This document shows positions 30,393-39,987 of a DNA stretch of 64,000 bases, one piece after another. Position 1 is the stretch's first letter; each line of letters starts with the position of its first letter. This DNA is from Phlebopus portentosus. Its lineage: Eukaryota; Basidiomycota; Agaricomycetes; Boletales; Boletinellaceae. The stretch spans positions 868,001 through 932,000 of the forward strand of contig JAYXKI010000018.1 of assembly GCA_037892935.1 (NCBI GenBank). Direction: 5' to 3'. Below the pieces are notes generated by a model. That model was not told the DNA's origin. It ran no database searches and was given only the letters and a program-made list of their open reading frames with translations. Both the position numbers and the translations under genes were made by a program.

Positions 30393-32058
30393 CTATCCAC
30401 GGCGTTCACCCTGGGCCTTTTCCTCCACCCCCCCACCCGCACTCTCTCCCACCAACGTCGACTCCATCCCCTCCAGCTGCCGGCGGAGAGCGAGGACCTC
30501 CTGCTGCGCCAGGAAGGTCACGTCCGACTCCAAGATATCGCACCGGTGGTGCGATACCCGGCACGCCTGGCACAGGAGCGCCGGCAGGCGCCTCGTGCAC
30601 ATCTCCCCACGCCCGATGCACCGCTCGCACCCCGGCGACACAAACTCGAGGAGGCGGCGGCTCTGACCCCTGGGGAGCCGCCCGACCCTCTCGAACTCCC
30701 AACCCCCCTCCTCCCTCTGAATATTATAGTCAGAGAGTGTCACGAACAAAATTCAAGACAGCACTCACCGACCCGTCCCGTCTTCCTGTCGCCTCCTCTT
30801 TCGCCCTTCCCCCACCCGAGGCCGCCGCTCCCGGCGCTCTTGCTCGTTTCGCCGGCGGCTCGACCACCGGCTCACGTACGCGCTTCGGAAGGGGAGGCAC
30901 CTAGAAACGAAACATGTCAGTGAAGAATAAGATCCAGGACATAAAACACACATCGACATATACCTCCTTTCCACTCGACCTTTTCGCTCGCTTTGACCCC
31001 TCATCAGACTCAACCTCAAGAGTAATGGTCTTTCCCGTGACCGTCCCCGAGCGTCCCCCTCGCGTCACTCGACCACTCTCCCCTTTGAGCGTCTCGCTGG
31101 ACGAACCCGCCACCTCAAGACCAGGGATCGACGACCCAGGAAGAGTAATCGTCTTTCCCGTCGCCGGCCTGGCCGCGGGACGCGCCTGCACCTTCGCTTT
31201 GGTGCTCGTTGTAGGCGCCGCGACCTAAGAAGATATTATCAGAGACAGTAAAAAACAAGATTCAAGACAACGACTTACCAGGTTCCCCGCCTCATCGCGC
31301 CCTGAGGACCTACAGAAGGCCTCGACGACCTCCGGGCCCCCAACTCGCAGGGTGGCGAGCGTCTTGAGGAAGGAGGCTTTCGCCTCCTCGGCCACCTTCG
31401 CCGCGCTCCGCTTCGCCTCCTCACGAGCCTCCTCCTCCCGGCGCTCGGCCAGCCTCTCCGCGACGCGTCGGAGGCGATTCACCTCCGACTGGGCGGCCTT
31501 GTCCAACGCCTCGGCGGCGTCCTTAGCCTCCCCGGCGGCCATCCGCACCACCGTCGCCCGGTTCACCAACCACCTCCCCGCGCAATAATATTCGGGCTTT
31601 TCAGCCCTCGCGTCGTCGGATAGCGCGGGGAAGCGCTCCTCAAGCCCCTTCTGAAAAAGTAAACCAGATCGTCAGCTCACACGGTTATTATCAAGGGAAC
31701 GCAAATTTACCAAGAGCCCATCGAGCTCATCGGCAGCGGGCCCCTCATCGTTTCGGGCCCGCTCGATCCACCCCCTCACCGCCGTAATGGCCGCCCACAC
31801 GGCCGCATCCAGTTCTTCCCCCCCCCCCCCCCCCCCCCCCTCCCCACCCTCCTCCTCCGTCTCCCCCTGCGACTCCGGCGGGACCTCTTGCCCGCTGGGG
31901 GCCCGCGACATCCCGCCCGCGGCAGGAGCCCCCGTCGCCGCCCCGGCGTCCACCTCCATCTGGTCGGAGGGAGCCTCCGACCCCTCCCTGCTGTTGTTGC
32001 TGCTGCTGTCGCTGTCGCTGCCGCTGCTGCTGCTGACGCTGAGAATCGTCGGCGCCAT
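30393..32058 (-). CDS. Antisense five-exon gene of family B: 478-aa six-cysteine cluster protein
   Basis: Exons: 32058-31711, 31650-31279, 31224-30964, 30900-30769, 30716-30393. Four introns of 60, 54, 63 and 52 bp all fall in phase 0, with GT-AG ends and CTGA(C/T) branch points. The start is in perfect context (CCACCATGG) behind a CT-rich leader. Protein: acidic Ser/Gly-rich N-terminus (SSSSGSDSDSSSNN, MEVD), then an alanine/glutamate/arginine coiled coil (EVNRLRRVAERLAERREE, residues about 160-220). Next come basic patches resembling nuclear signals (GSKRAKRSSGK, PPAKRARAP) and two TGKTITL repeats. The C-terminal cluster is C401-X2-C-X6-C-X8-C-X2-C-X6-C430, which fits Zn(II)2Cys6 spacing, then a helix. 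It is likely a nuclear DNA- or RNA-binding protein. Controlling the element is inference. Confidence 0.8.
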
Positions 32059-32660
32059 GGTGGAAAGAGAAAAAGAGAAACGGGGAACTCAGACACGAGT
32101 CCCCGTCGTCTATATCCTCGCCGCACCCAATTCAAACTCCGATTTCAGCCCTCCATACACGCGACCTCCCCGCCCCCTTTTTACCAATCAATTACCAAAT
32201 CCTCCCCACTGCTCCGCCGCAATCTCCACTCAAATTCCACAAACCCCTCGGCGACTCTCCCCCCTCCAAAACTCGCCGGAACAATCCGCCGAACCCCGCC
32301 ACAACACAGCCCCAACCTTCCAGACCCCTGCCAAGCCGGCCGATACAACATTCTACGCCGATCCCCCCCCGCCGATCATCAAATATCGCCGCACACCCTA
32401 CCCTAGCCGTACCTACACCCATTAACAAATCCTCAACCTATATGCTACGACCTACACCACCCTAGTTAACTACCTGGCGTCCCCGACTGGTTCCCGGACC
32501 GCCAAAATCCCGCCGAATTGTATTTCCGATGTACCACTACCCCTGACTACAAGGCCATTGTATCCATATCTGGTACCAGATCAAGATCATGATATGACGA
32601 CACCCTCCATGATTAACCATTTAAACTTTACTTCCGAACTCCCTTCTAAATCGAAGCCCG
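32059..32660. other. Upstream region of the antisense gene, family B
   Basis: No gene on either strand is convincing. The 50 bp next to 32058 are CT-rich on the minus strand, as in fungal promoters. This interval lies between the antisense gene and the sense 315-codon gene and is probably their divergent regulatory region together with the tandem repeats that follow. Confidence 0.4.
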
Positions 32661-33010
32661 TCCCGCCGACGACCCGCCTATACGAAATTCCTTCGCCCAG
32701 GCCCCCTTCTATTCGAAGATCGCTTCGCCCCACGCCGCTACAGGCCACCATACCCGAACTACTGGCGAACCAGCCTCGCCGCGAGCCTCCCATCCCACTC
32801 ACTCGTCCCGCCGACGACCGGCCTGTACGAAACTCCTTCGCCCAGGCCCCCTCCCATTCGAAGTTCGCTTCGCCCCACGCCGCTACAGGCCACCATACCC
32901 GAACTACCGGCGAACCAGCCTCGCCGCTAGCCTCCCATCCCACTTACTCGTCCCGCCGACGATCCGCCTACACGAAACACCTTCGCCTAGGCCCCCTTCC
33001 ATTAGAACAC
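32661..33010 (+). repeat. 145-bp tandem repeats upstream of the 315-codon gene
   Basis: Units start with tcccgccgacga(c/t)c(c/g)gcct at 32661, 32806 and 32951. The third unit is partial (about 60 bp). The second copy of this region (2289-2500) has part of the array. Each unit holds cttcgcc(c/t)aggccccct. The array may be promoter elements. Confidence 0.75.
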
Positions 33011-33117
33011 TACTTCGGCTTTCGCCTATATTGGCCCCTACACTATAATACTGGCAACTTCACCTCGCCAAAAGCCGTCATACCTTCCGGCCAAACCGGA
33101 AAAACACTCGCCGAAAA

Positions 33118-33125
33118 TATATAAA
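33118..33125 (+). promoter_or_regulatory. TATA box of the 315-codon gene
   Basis: TATATAAA lies 76 bp before the ATG at 33201, with the same spacing as in the other copy. Confidence 0.5.
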
Positions 33126-33200
33126 GCGGTCGGCGAACTACTCACCGCCCCCAAAACATCTACCCTACAGATTACGAATACCATCGGCGCTCCTTACAAC

Positions 33201-34148
33201 ATGCCCCAGCTGGTTCCCAGCCTCGCCGAAGCGTTTCCATTCGCACCGGCGACACCACTACTCCAAGTCCCGCACCCAGTCCACTTCCCCCGCCATGCCC
33301 AACACCTTTTAGATTTCAACTTCGCCCAATTAATCACACTTCCCGGGCACCCCATGCTCCTCTACCCATGGCACCCTGATTACACCGCTCTACCAAATAT
33401 TCTCATCGCCGCCCTTCGCAGTTTTCATCACCCCTGCCCCGACACGGCGACTCTAATCTTCCTGCTGTACATTTGGGCCTCGCCGGACGCCCAGCAACTC
33501 CTCTGTCAAGACCCACGCCTCTCCGGAGGAAACTGGGGATCATTTTGCGACCTCCTCGCCGACGCGTTTCCTGCGGCGATGCCGTTCCCCGCCAGACACG
33601 TCCCCGCGATGCTTCAGATCATCCCCGAACTCTTCGCCAGACACCATCTGACGCCTGCCAACAAAGCGACACTCGTTTGCCGCATCCGAGAAACGCTCCG
33701 CATCGGCGGCGCCCTCACTACGATCCCCATAATTCTCGGCGCACCTATCGGCGATGGCGTACTACCCAATGCCCCCCTCGCCATCCTCAGAGAAGGGCCT
33801 ATTGCACTCGAAAACGCCGTCATTTACTCCGACGCCGCCTCAGACCTATCCCACAATGCCATAATCCAAGTCTTACGCCTCTTCGACGAGCGCGGCGACG
33901 ATGATATACGCGACTGCGCCGCCAACGTCATCGCCATTATACTCCAAGCACAACAGTATTCGCTCTCAGCAATCGCAGCCGCCCAGGACATCGAAGAGCA
34001 CCTCGCCGAGCTTCGGGAATCCATTGAACATCACCCATACCTCAACAACGTACCTCAACAAGATGCGGCGGACAGAGCCAACCCTCCACCGCACACCGCC
34101 GCACCAATCCACGATCCGCCGATGATCGATCTCACAACCGAAGACTAA
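33201..34148 (+). CDS. Family B accessory protein, 315 aa
   Basis: This is a single open frame in the same strand as gag-pol, ending 125 bp before the 3' LTR and preceded by a TATA box and tandem repeats. The protein is leucine/alanine-rich and probably helical: HPVHFPRHAQHLLDFNFAQL, TLIFLLYIWASPDAQQLL, MLQIIPELFARHHL, IIQVLRLFDERGDDDIRDC, AAAQDIEEHLAELRESIEHH. It ends with a His/Pro-rich stretch and MIDLTTED. An alpha-solenoid (HEAT/ARM-like) fold is a guess. Compared with 2680-3627 it has no indel and roughly equal numbers of silent and replacement changes. This indicates mild purifying selection on the protein. It is not recognised as gag, pol or env. Confidence 0.72.
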   Translation: MPQLVPSLAEAFPFAPATPLLQVPHPVHFPRHAQHLLDFNFAQLITLPGHPMLLYPWHPDYTALPNILIAALRSFHHPCPDTATLIFLLYIWASPDAQQLLCQDPRLSGGNWGSFCDLLADAFPAAMPFPARHVPAMLQIIPELFARHHLTPANKATLVCRIRETLRIGGALTTIPIILGAPIGDGVLPNAPLAILREGPIALENAVIYSDAASDLSHNAIIQVLRLFDERGDDDIRDCAANVIAIILQAQQYSLSAIAAAQDIEEHLAELRESIEHHPYLNNVPQQDAADRANPPPHTAAPIHDPPMIDLTTED

Positions 34149-34264
34149 TCCAGGAGCAAGTCACAGACATACCACCCAGTTACATCACAACCCCCGCTCA
34201 ACTTCGCCTAAATACCTCCCCTACACTACCCAGCATTTTTTTTTAATCATTTTTTTACTTCGTC

Positions 34265-34273
34265 AGAAGGAGA
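34265..34273 (+). other. Polypurine tract of family B
   Basis: AGAAGGAGA directly precedes the 3' LTR, as at 3743-3751 in the second copy. Confidence 0.65.
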
Positions 34274-35985
34274 TGTAGTGCGCCGCACTAACCTGTACCG
34301 GTCCAGCGGCACAGGCCTGTAAGGGCGGTACTCCCCTATGCCATACCCAGGACACCCCGCGTACTATTGTCAGCAAACCAGCCTTCGCCGCCGTTACCCA
34401 TAATACAGCCTGCTCAGCGGCCGCCGGACCTTCGGCGGCCTAGGAACAGCATCCACGCCGCCGCCGCCGCCGACCATACGAACCGGCGGCGACGCCTCCA
34501 CTCCTATCTTATGATCACCTTGTCCTCCCTTCGACCAAATCCTAGTTCCCCTTCTCCAGCCTCTCTCAAGAACGGTTCCGCCGAATCCGGTGACTCCGGG
34601 CTTCGGAAGTGCTCGCACGGCGGCCGGATACGCTGCGGCGGATGTATATCGCGCCATCGCGGAGGTGTATGCCCGCCGCCGCGCCGGCTGGGTGAACGAT
34701 AGCCAGTCTCAGGTCCATTTCGTTGATTGTTTCATATTCTTATCATCCCACATTGTACGCCGAGCGCGGTAGCGCGCCCGGCGGCCGTCCGTATATTCCC
34801 CTTTTTAGTTTTATTCGACCCCTTGGCGTTTCAGATCTATATAGAGCGCGCCCTGACCGATCCGAACGGCTCCAACATTCGACACGACGTACCAGCACTC
34901 CGCCGTTCCGATTGGGGCGCCCCTAGGTCTTGGTGGCTTGGCGGCGCATCTCGGCGGCGGCCCCCGCCGTCGCGGCGCGCCTGTCACGCCTCGCCGCCCG
35001 CCGCTTTAAGTGATATTTCTTATCAAGGACTCATAGTATATATAGAGAGCATGTATCTATCCTAAAAAGTAGCAGATATACATACTAGAACGCAGCTACC
35101 AGAGACCAACCACAAGTAAAGAAGCCTCCTTCAAGAAACCAGTATATACAAAGAATCAGACAGCCGGATCGGGCGAACTCCCGGTCACGTGCCCTCGCCG
35201 ATCCCGTCCTGACGGCGTGGCCCCGGATCTCACAGGATAGAAGCCGCCGAGCTCATTCGCCGCCCTGGTCGTCTCCGCTCTGCGCAGCTGTCACTCGTCT
35301 AGTAATCGCTCCGGGGACGTCCCACTCATATCTGCATCGCCGTCTCTCTCTCTCTAGCCTCCGCCGCCGCTCGGGCCCTGAACATTTGTGATTCTTCCTC
35401 AACGCCTCGACGCAGCCGTCACTCTTCTAGGCATCTGTTATACTTCGTCGACGCCTCGACGCAGCTGTCACTCTTCTTGTGTTCACCCCTTCCGTCGGCG
35501 CCGGCGCCCCTTTTCGACTGAGTCCAGCCTCCCACTTCTCGCCGCCTCCGCCGCCTCCGCGTCGTTCCACCGCCGACACTACTCCCCTTTTAAGTGGTGT
35601 CGACTCTCTCTCTCCCGCACCCTCTCTGTGTCGTTCCGACGTCATCTCCCCGACTACCAGGCGGAACTGCACTGGTGCGAACCTCCGCCGGCCCCGCACC
35701 CAGTCCGCCGCTGTGACCCCTTCGCCGGTTCAGTCGGACTCGGCAATCCCTACACAGTCGCCGAGGCCCGGATCGCCGCGGCGAGTTATTCGAAGGCGCG
35801 GCGGATCTGCCCTAACGGCCAGATCCTTGTACATCTGAGCTGAGTGTCGCTTCTGAAAGCCTGTAGGTAGTCTGTAGATCTGGTAGGACCTCCCCTTTTT
35901 CCTCTCGACACCTTTGACATCGCCTCCCTGTGGTCGAACGCCGCCGCCGCCTTTGTCCCTGTCTAGGAGAGTCTGATAGTCTACA
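34274..35985 (+). repeat. 3' LTR of family B (1712 bp)
   Basis: Near-identical to 21499-23209. The visible differences include gcgcggtagcgcgcc versus gcgcgtgcgcgcgcc, one C-run length change and a few CpG transitions. Confidence 0.92.
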
Positions 35986-35989
35986 ACGT

Positions 35990-37268
35990 GATGTCAGTCA
36001 TCTTTGAGAAGTCAGAGTTGCTGTTTCTCTCCCAGCATTTTCTGTTTAATCCCTCGAGGTATCTTACTGATCTGAGAGTTGCCTGTGCACCACCAGGGCT
36101 CAATGGGAGCTGTTTTGCTTGGTTGCATATATGTAAGTCTGCACAATACGTCATAACCAGGTTTTCAATATAGAATCCATACATATCGTCTATCCATTCT
36201 TCATATCCTTCATCTGGAGGTGGATCTTTAGGTGCCAGGGGTTGTCAAGAAAGTCTATTAGCACCTTTGAAGTCTGCTGCTGGGATGTGGTAAATCTTGA
36301 AGTCAAATAGAAGTATTCTGGTGATCCAGCAGTTGATCGTAGCATTAGGTTGTAAGTCCAGGTTGTTAATCATGCCTTTAATGTATGCTGCATCTATTTC
36401 TACAACAAGCTTGCACACTCTGATGAGATATAGTTACATGGCATGTAATATACAAAATAATCTATAAAGTTTGATTTTTGATTGGGAGTATGTTGCTTGC
36501 ATGACATTCCAGTTTATGGAACTAAAGCAATTAATCCTTCTCCATCCATCTATGTGTTCTTGACCTAAATACTATCCTACTCTGATTATCGATGAATCCA
36601 CTGCAAGTATGACTTCAAGTTCTGATTGATAGTCAATTGCACATAGAGCTGAACATGTGATGACCACTTCTTTCAATTCATCCATTGATTCCTGTTCTTT
36701 GTCTGTCCAATCAAAAATATTGTTCTTCCAAGTGAGGGAGTATGTGATCTTGGCAAAGTCCTTAATGAAAATTTGCAGGACTCCCACTGTTCCGAGAAAT
36801 CCTTTGACTTCAGTTACCAATCAGCATGGTGGCCAGTCTCTGACCTTCTGGACTTTCAATTCATCTGGCTCTTGTCTGTAATATGTTAGTTTGTGTCCAA
36901 GAAATATGATTGACTTAATGCCAATCTCTATTTTCTTCTCTGAGTATGTCTCTCCTACTGTCTTGACTCACTGCAAAATTTGATTTACATCACATATATG
37001 CTCATAGATAAATTGCCTAATCTCTGGATTCTCTGGCAGAGTTTTGTAAAAGCTACCTAAGAGTTCATAATGCATTTTGTGACCTAACCTGGGCAAATCA
37101 TCTGCATATGGATTAGTACAGTACAGAATCTGAAGGGAATTCATGTATCCCATTGGAAGAACCATCATTCTGAATGTTCCCAAGGGGGTCTGAAAGGATG
37201 TAAGATCTTGAGAGCATTCATCTAGAACTTGCTGGTCAAAAGCCACATAGAAATCAAGGCTTGAATAA
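35990..37268 (-). pseudogene. A-like Ty3 reverse transcriptase-RNase H remnant
   Basis: On the minus strand it reads FQTPLGTFRMMVLPMGYMNS, the catalytic-site NPYADDLPRLG, KGFLGTVGVLQIFIKDFAK, EVILAVDSSIIRVG and INNLDLQPNATIN. These are closest to family A and less so to B. Several stops and small lesions are present. The B element inserted at its lower end. At 37268 it is fused in frame to a copia fragment. Confidence 0.87.
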
Positions 37269-38407
37269 CAACTTTGTCTGTTGGCATGCTCTGCAATACC
37301 ATTCTGATAAGGTTCATCTCTAATACTGTGCTGTCTGTGGATGCCTGCAGTAATACAAAACTGGTCCCATTCCTTAGACATATACTCTCCACCCTTATTA
37401 TCACAAGTGGCTTTGATCTTCACTCCTAACTGGTTCTCTGCATAGGCCTTAAATTGCTTGAAGGCAGCAAATGCATCACTCTTCTTCTTCAATGGGAGAA
37501 CAGCCCAGTAGCAGCTATAATCATCAATGAAGGTGATCCAATATTTAAAGCCATGTCTAGATTGGACAGGCAATAGACCATGAACATCAGAGTGAACCAA
37601 TTGGAGGAGACCAGAAGCTCTATAAGATGCAAGTTTGGAGACATTAGATCTGTGCTGCTTGCCAGTAATACAAGGTTCACAGATAGGATCTGGAGTGCTC
37701 TTGGACTTGACAACCGAATCCTTGACCAACTCCTCAGTCATCAACCTATTAACATCACTATAATTGAGGTGTACAAAGTGCCTGTGCCAAAGTGTAGTAT
37801 CAAGTGGACAGGTGCTGGTGAATGCAGCATAAGCAATAGTAGGGACAATGTGGCTATTGATAGTTGCTGCATTGTTAGAGGTGATGTTTGCAGTGAAAAG
37901 AACTGTTTCATGACGATGGAAAAGCATCTTGTTATAGTGAATGGTGACAACATATGATTTGGAACAAGTCAAATATAGAACTAAGAGGAGATTGTTTCTG
38001 AGATCAGGAACATGAAGTACATGCTCAAATTCAAGTAACTGTCCAGATTTGCCACCAACTACAGGCTGAAAGCACACTGTGCCAATGCTAACTGAATAAA
38101 TAACTTGGTTGTTGGCTAAATGAATAGGGGTGTAATTTGTTGAGTATTTGGTGAACCAATGACGATGTGGAGTTATGTGGCAAGTGGCACCTGTGTCAGC
38201 AATCCAGTCAGTTCCTGCATCTAGGATAAGAGGTGAATGGGGATTGGTGTAGTCAAGAGCACTTGCATTGCCAGCAGATTCAGCAGATTCAGCAGATTCA
38301 TCTTGTTGAGCAATATGGACTTTCTGGCCCTTCCTGCCCTTCCTCCTCTTCTCTTCCCTGTTCCTCTTAGCTCTGACATGTGCATCCTTAGAGGCTGCCT
38401 GCTTCAT
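36968..38407 (-). pseudogene. Chimeric frame: copia Gag-protease-integrase (E4) fused to gypsy reverse transcriptase
   Basis: The 479-codon frame begins in copia after the zinc knuckle (MKQAASKDAHVRAKRN), passes the protease DTGATCHI and the integrase finger, and reaches the third catalytic motif NGIAEHANR near 37270. It then continues without a break into A-like gypsy sequence (SLDFYVAFDQQVLDECS ... NPYADD). The two halves come from different superfamilies, so this is a junction product. It is unlikely to be expressed usefully. Its upper end is the insertion site of copia E3. Confidence 0.85.
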
Positions 38408-38409
38408 AT

Positions 38410-38661
38410 TGTTAGATCACACAAATCCAGCAAGGGACCACTGAGTCCAGTGGTAAGTACACTTGATGTATATTAGCAGTCTAACTACATACCTGAGTCC
38501 AGTGGTGAGTACACTTGATGTAGAGTACTCACTAATGGACTGTGCCGCTTTTACAGGAGATTACATAAGCATCACATGATCAAGAAAGCGGACATAAGGA
38601 AGAATATAAACAGAACAATAAACTACAAAATACTAAGAGTGTCAGAATCACACTTCTAACA
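38410..38661 (-). repeat. 3' LTR of copia E3
   Basis: 252 bp, TG...CA. It is preceded on the minus strand by the polypurine tract AGGGGGGAG (38662-38670). Confidence 0.92.
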
Positions 38662-38688
38662 CTCCCCCCTGATCTGACACTTCTTCCT

Positions 38689-39987
38689 TCAACATAATCC
38701 CAGCATCTTACACATCTCCTGCACCTTTACTCTGCTTAGTGCTTTGGTCATAATGTCTGCTGGCATGGTCTGAGTGAGCAAGTAATGCACTTTGATATGA
38801 CCAGCCTCTACAACATCTCTCAACCAGTAGAAGCGCAGATCTAGGTGTTTCATGCGTCCATGATGCTCAGGATTGTTTGCCACAGACAGAGCAGACTGGT
38901 TATCAATGTACAGGGAAGAGGGTGCATCAAACTTGTAGCCAAACTCTGTAAAGAGATTTCTCAGCCACATAATCTCTTGTCCTGCACTAACAGCAGCAAT
39001 ATATTCTGCTTCAGTGGTGGATAGAGTCACAAAGGGCTGCAACTTGCTAGCCCAGCTGATAGCACCAGTTCCCATCTTGACAACCATCCCACTTGTGGAC
39101 CGTCTGTTATCCTCATTTCCTCCATGGTCAGCATCACAGAAGGTAGTGAACAGCTTAGGATCAGGTGCATAAGTCAACCTGAAATCCTTTGTACCCTTCA
39201 AATAGCGACATAGATGCTTTGCTGCCTTTCAATGAGCTGGACCAGGATTAGAACTGAAGCGTCCCAAGACACCAACTGCATAGGCAATATCTGGCCTAGT
39301 AGCAATAGCTAAATACATGAGTGCACCAACCAATTGCTTGTAGGGCACCTGCTTCATGTATTCAGTTTCTGCAGGGGTCTTAGGAGCCATGTCCTTGCTG
39401 AGCTTCTGCTCAGGGAGAGGAGTAGTAACAGTGCCACAGTTGCTCATGCTGAAGCGCTCTAGCACATCAATAATATACTGTCTCTGTGACAGACTGATAG
39501 AGTGCTTGGAGCGGTCTCTCTGAATATGGACTCCTAGCAGGAATGAGGTTGGGCCCAACTCATGCAGTTTAAAGTGCTTGGCCAGTTCATCTCTGACAGA
39601 CTCATACTGCTGCTTAGACTTTACAGCAATGGTCATGTCATCAACATAGACTGGAATGATGATATGCACTTCATCTCTGCTGTACACCCAAATGCTGTAA
39701 TCACAGCGCACTAACTTGAAGCCCATGCTCTTCATCACTGAATCAAGCTTCTTGTGCCATTGGTGGCCAGCCTGCTTAAGGCCATAAATTGACTTGATCA
39801 GCTTGAGAACAAATCCAGGGCCAAAGTAGTCCTCAAATCCTTCAGGCTGGGTCATGTAGACATCATGCTCCATCTCACCATTGAGGAAAGCAGTAGAGAT
39901 ATCAACACTATACAGCTCAAGGTCTTCAAATGCAGCTAATGCCAGGATGGCTCTAAGTGCAGCCCACTTGGCTGTAGGGGCAAACAC
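38689..39987 (-). pseudogene. Copia E3 reverse transcriptase-RNase H, one premature stop
   Basis: It has the same 432-codon region as in E2, with YVDD in PVYVDDMTIAV and RNase H motifs STTEAEYIAA and IDNQSALS. A TGG to TGA change (near 39229, in PAHWKAAKH) splits it into 252 and 170 codons. It begins immediately after UAG 39988-39990. Confidence 0.9.

Larger units (their letters stand above)
21499..35985 (+). mobile_element. Ty3/gypsy family B, complete 14.5-kb element
   Basis: LTRs 21499-23209 and 34274-35985 bracket gag, protease, reverse transcriptase, RNase H and integrase, an antisense spliced gene, a tandem-repeat patch and a sense accessory gene. Flanks 21495-21498 and 35986-35989 are both ACGT, a 4-bp target duplication. 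The LTRs differ at only about seven sites in 1711, so insertion is recent. There is no chromodomain. Confidence 0.93.

Noticed and set aside
30228..30923. Plus-strand ORFs of 187-231 codons opposite the antisense gene of family B
   Set aside because: They are mirror images of the real exons: low complexity, Pro/Arg/Ser-rich, and run through the splice sites of the other strand.
31815..31842. Long C run as a possible assembly artefact that would break the antisense gene
   Set aside because: As given, the frame is open through it as a Gly run and joins correctly on both sides. The length may still be imprecise.
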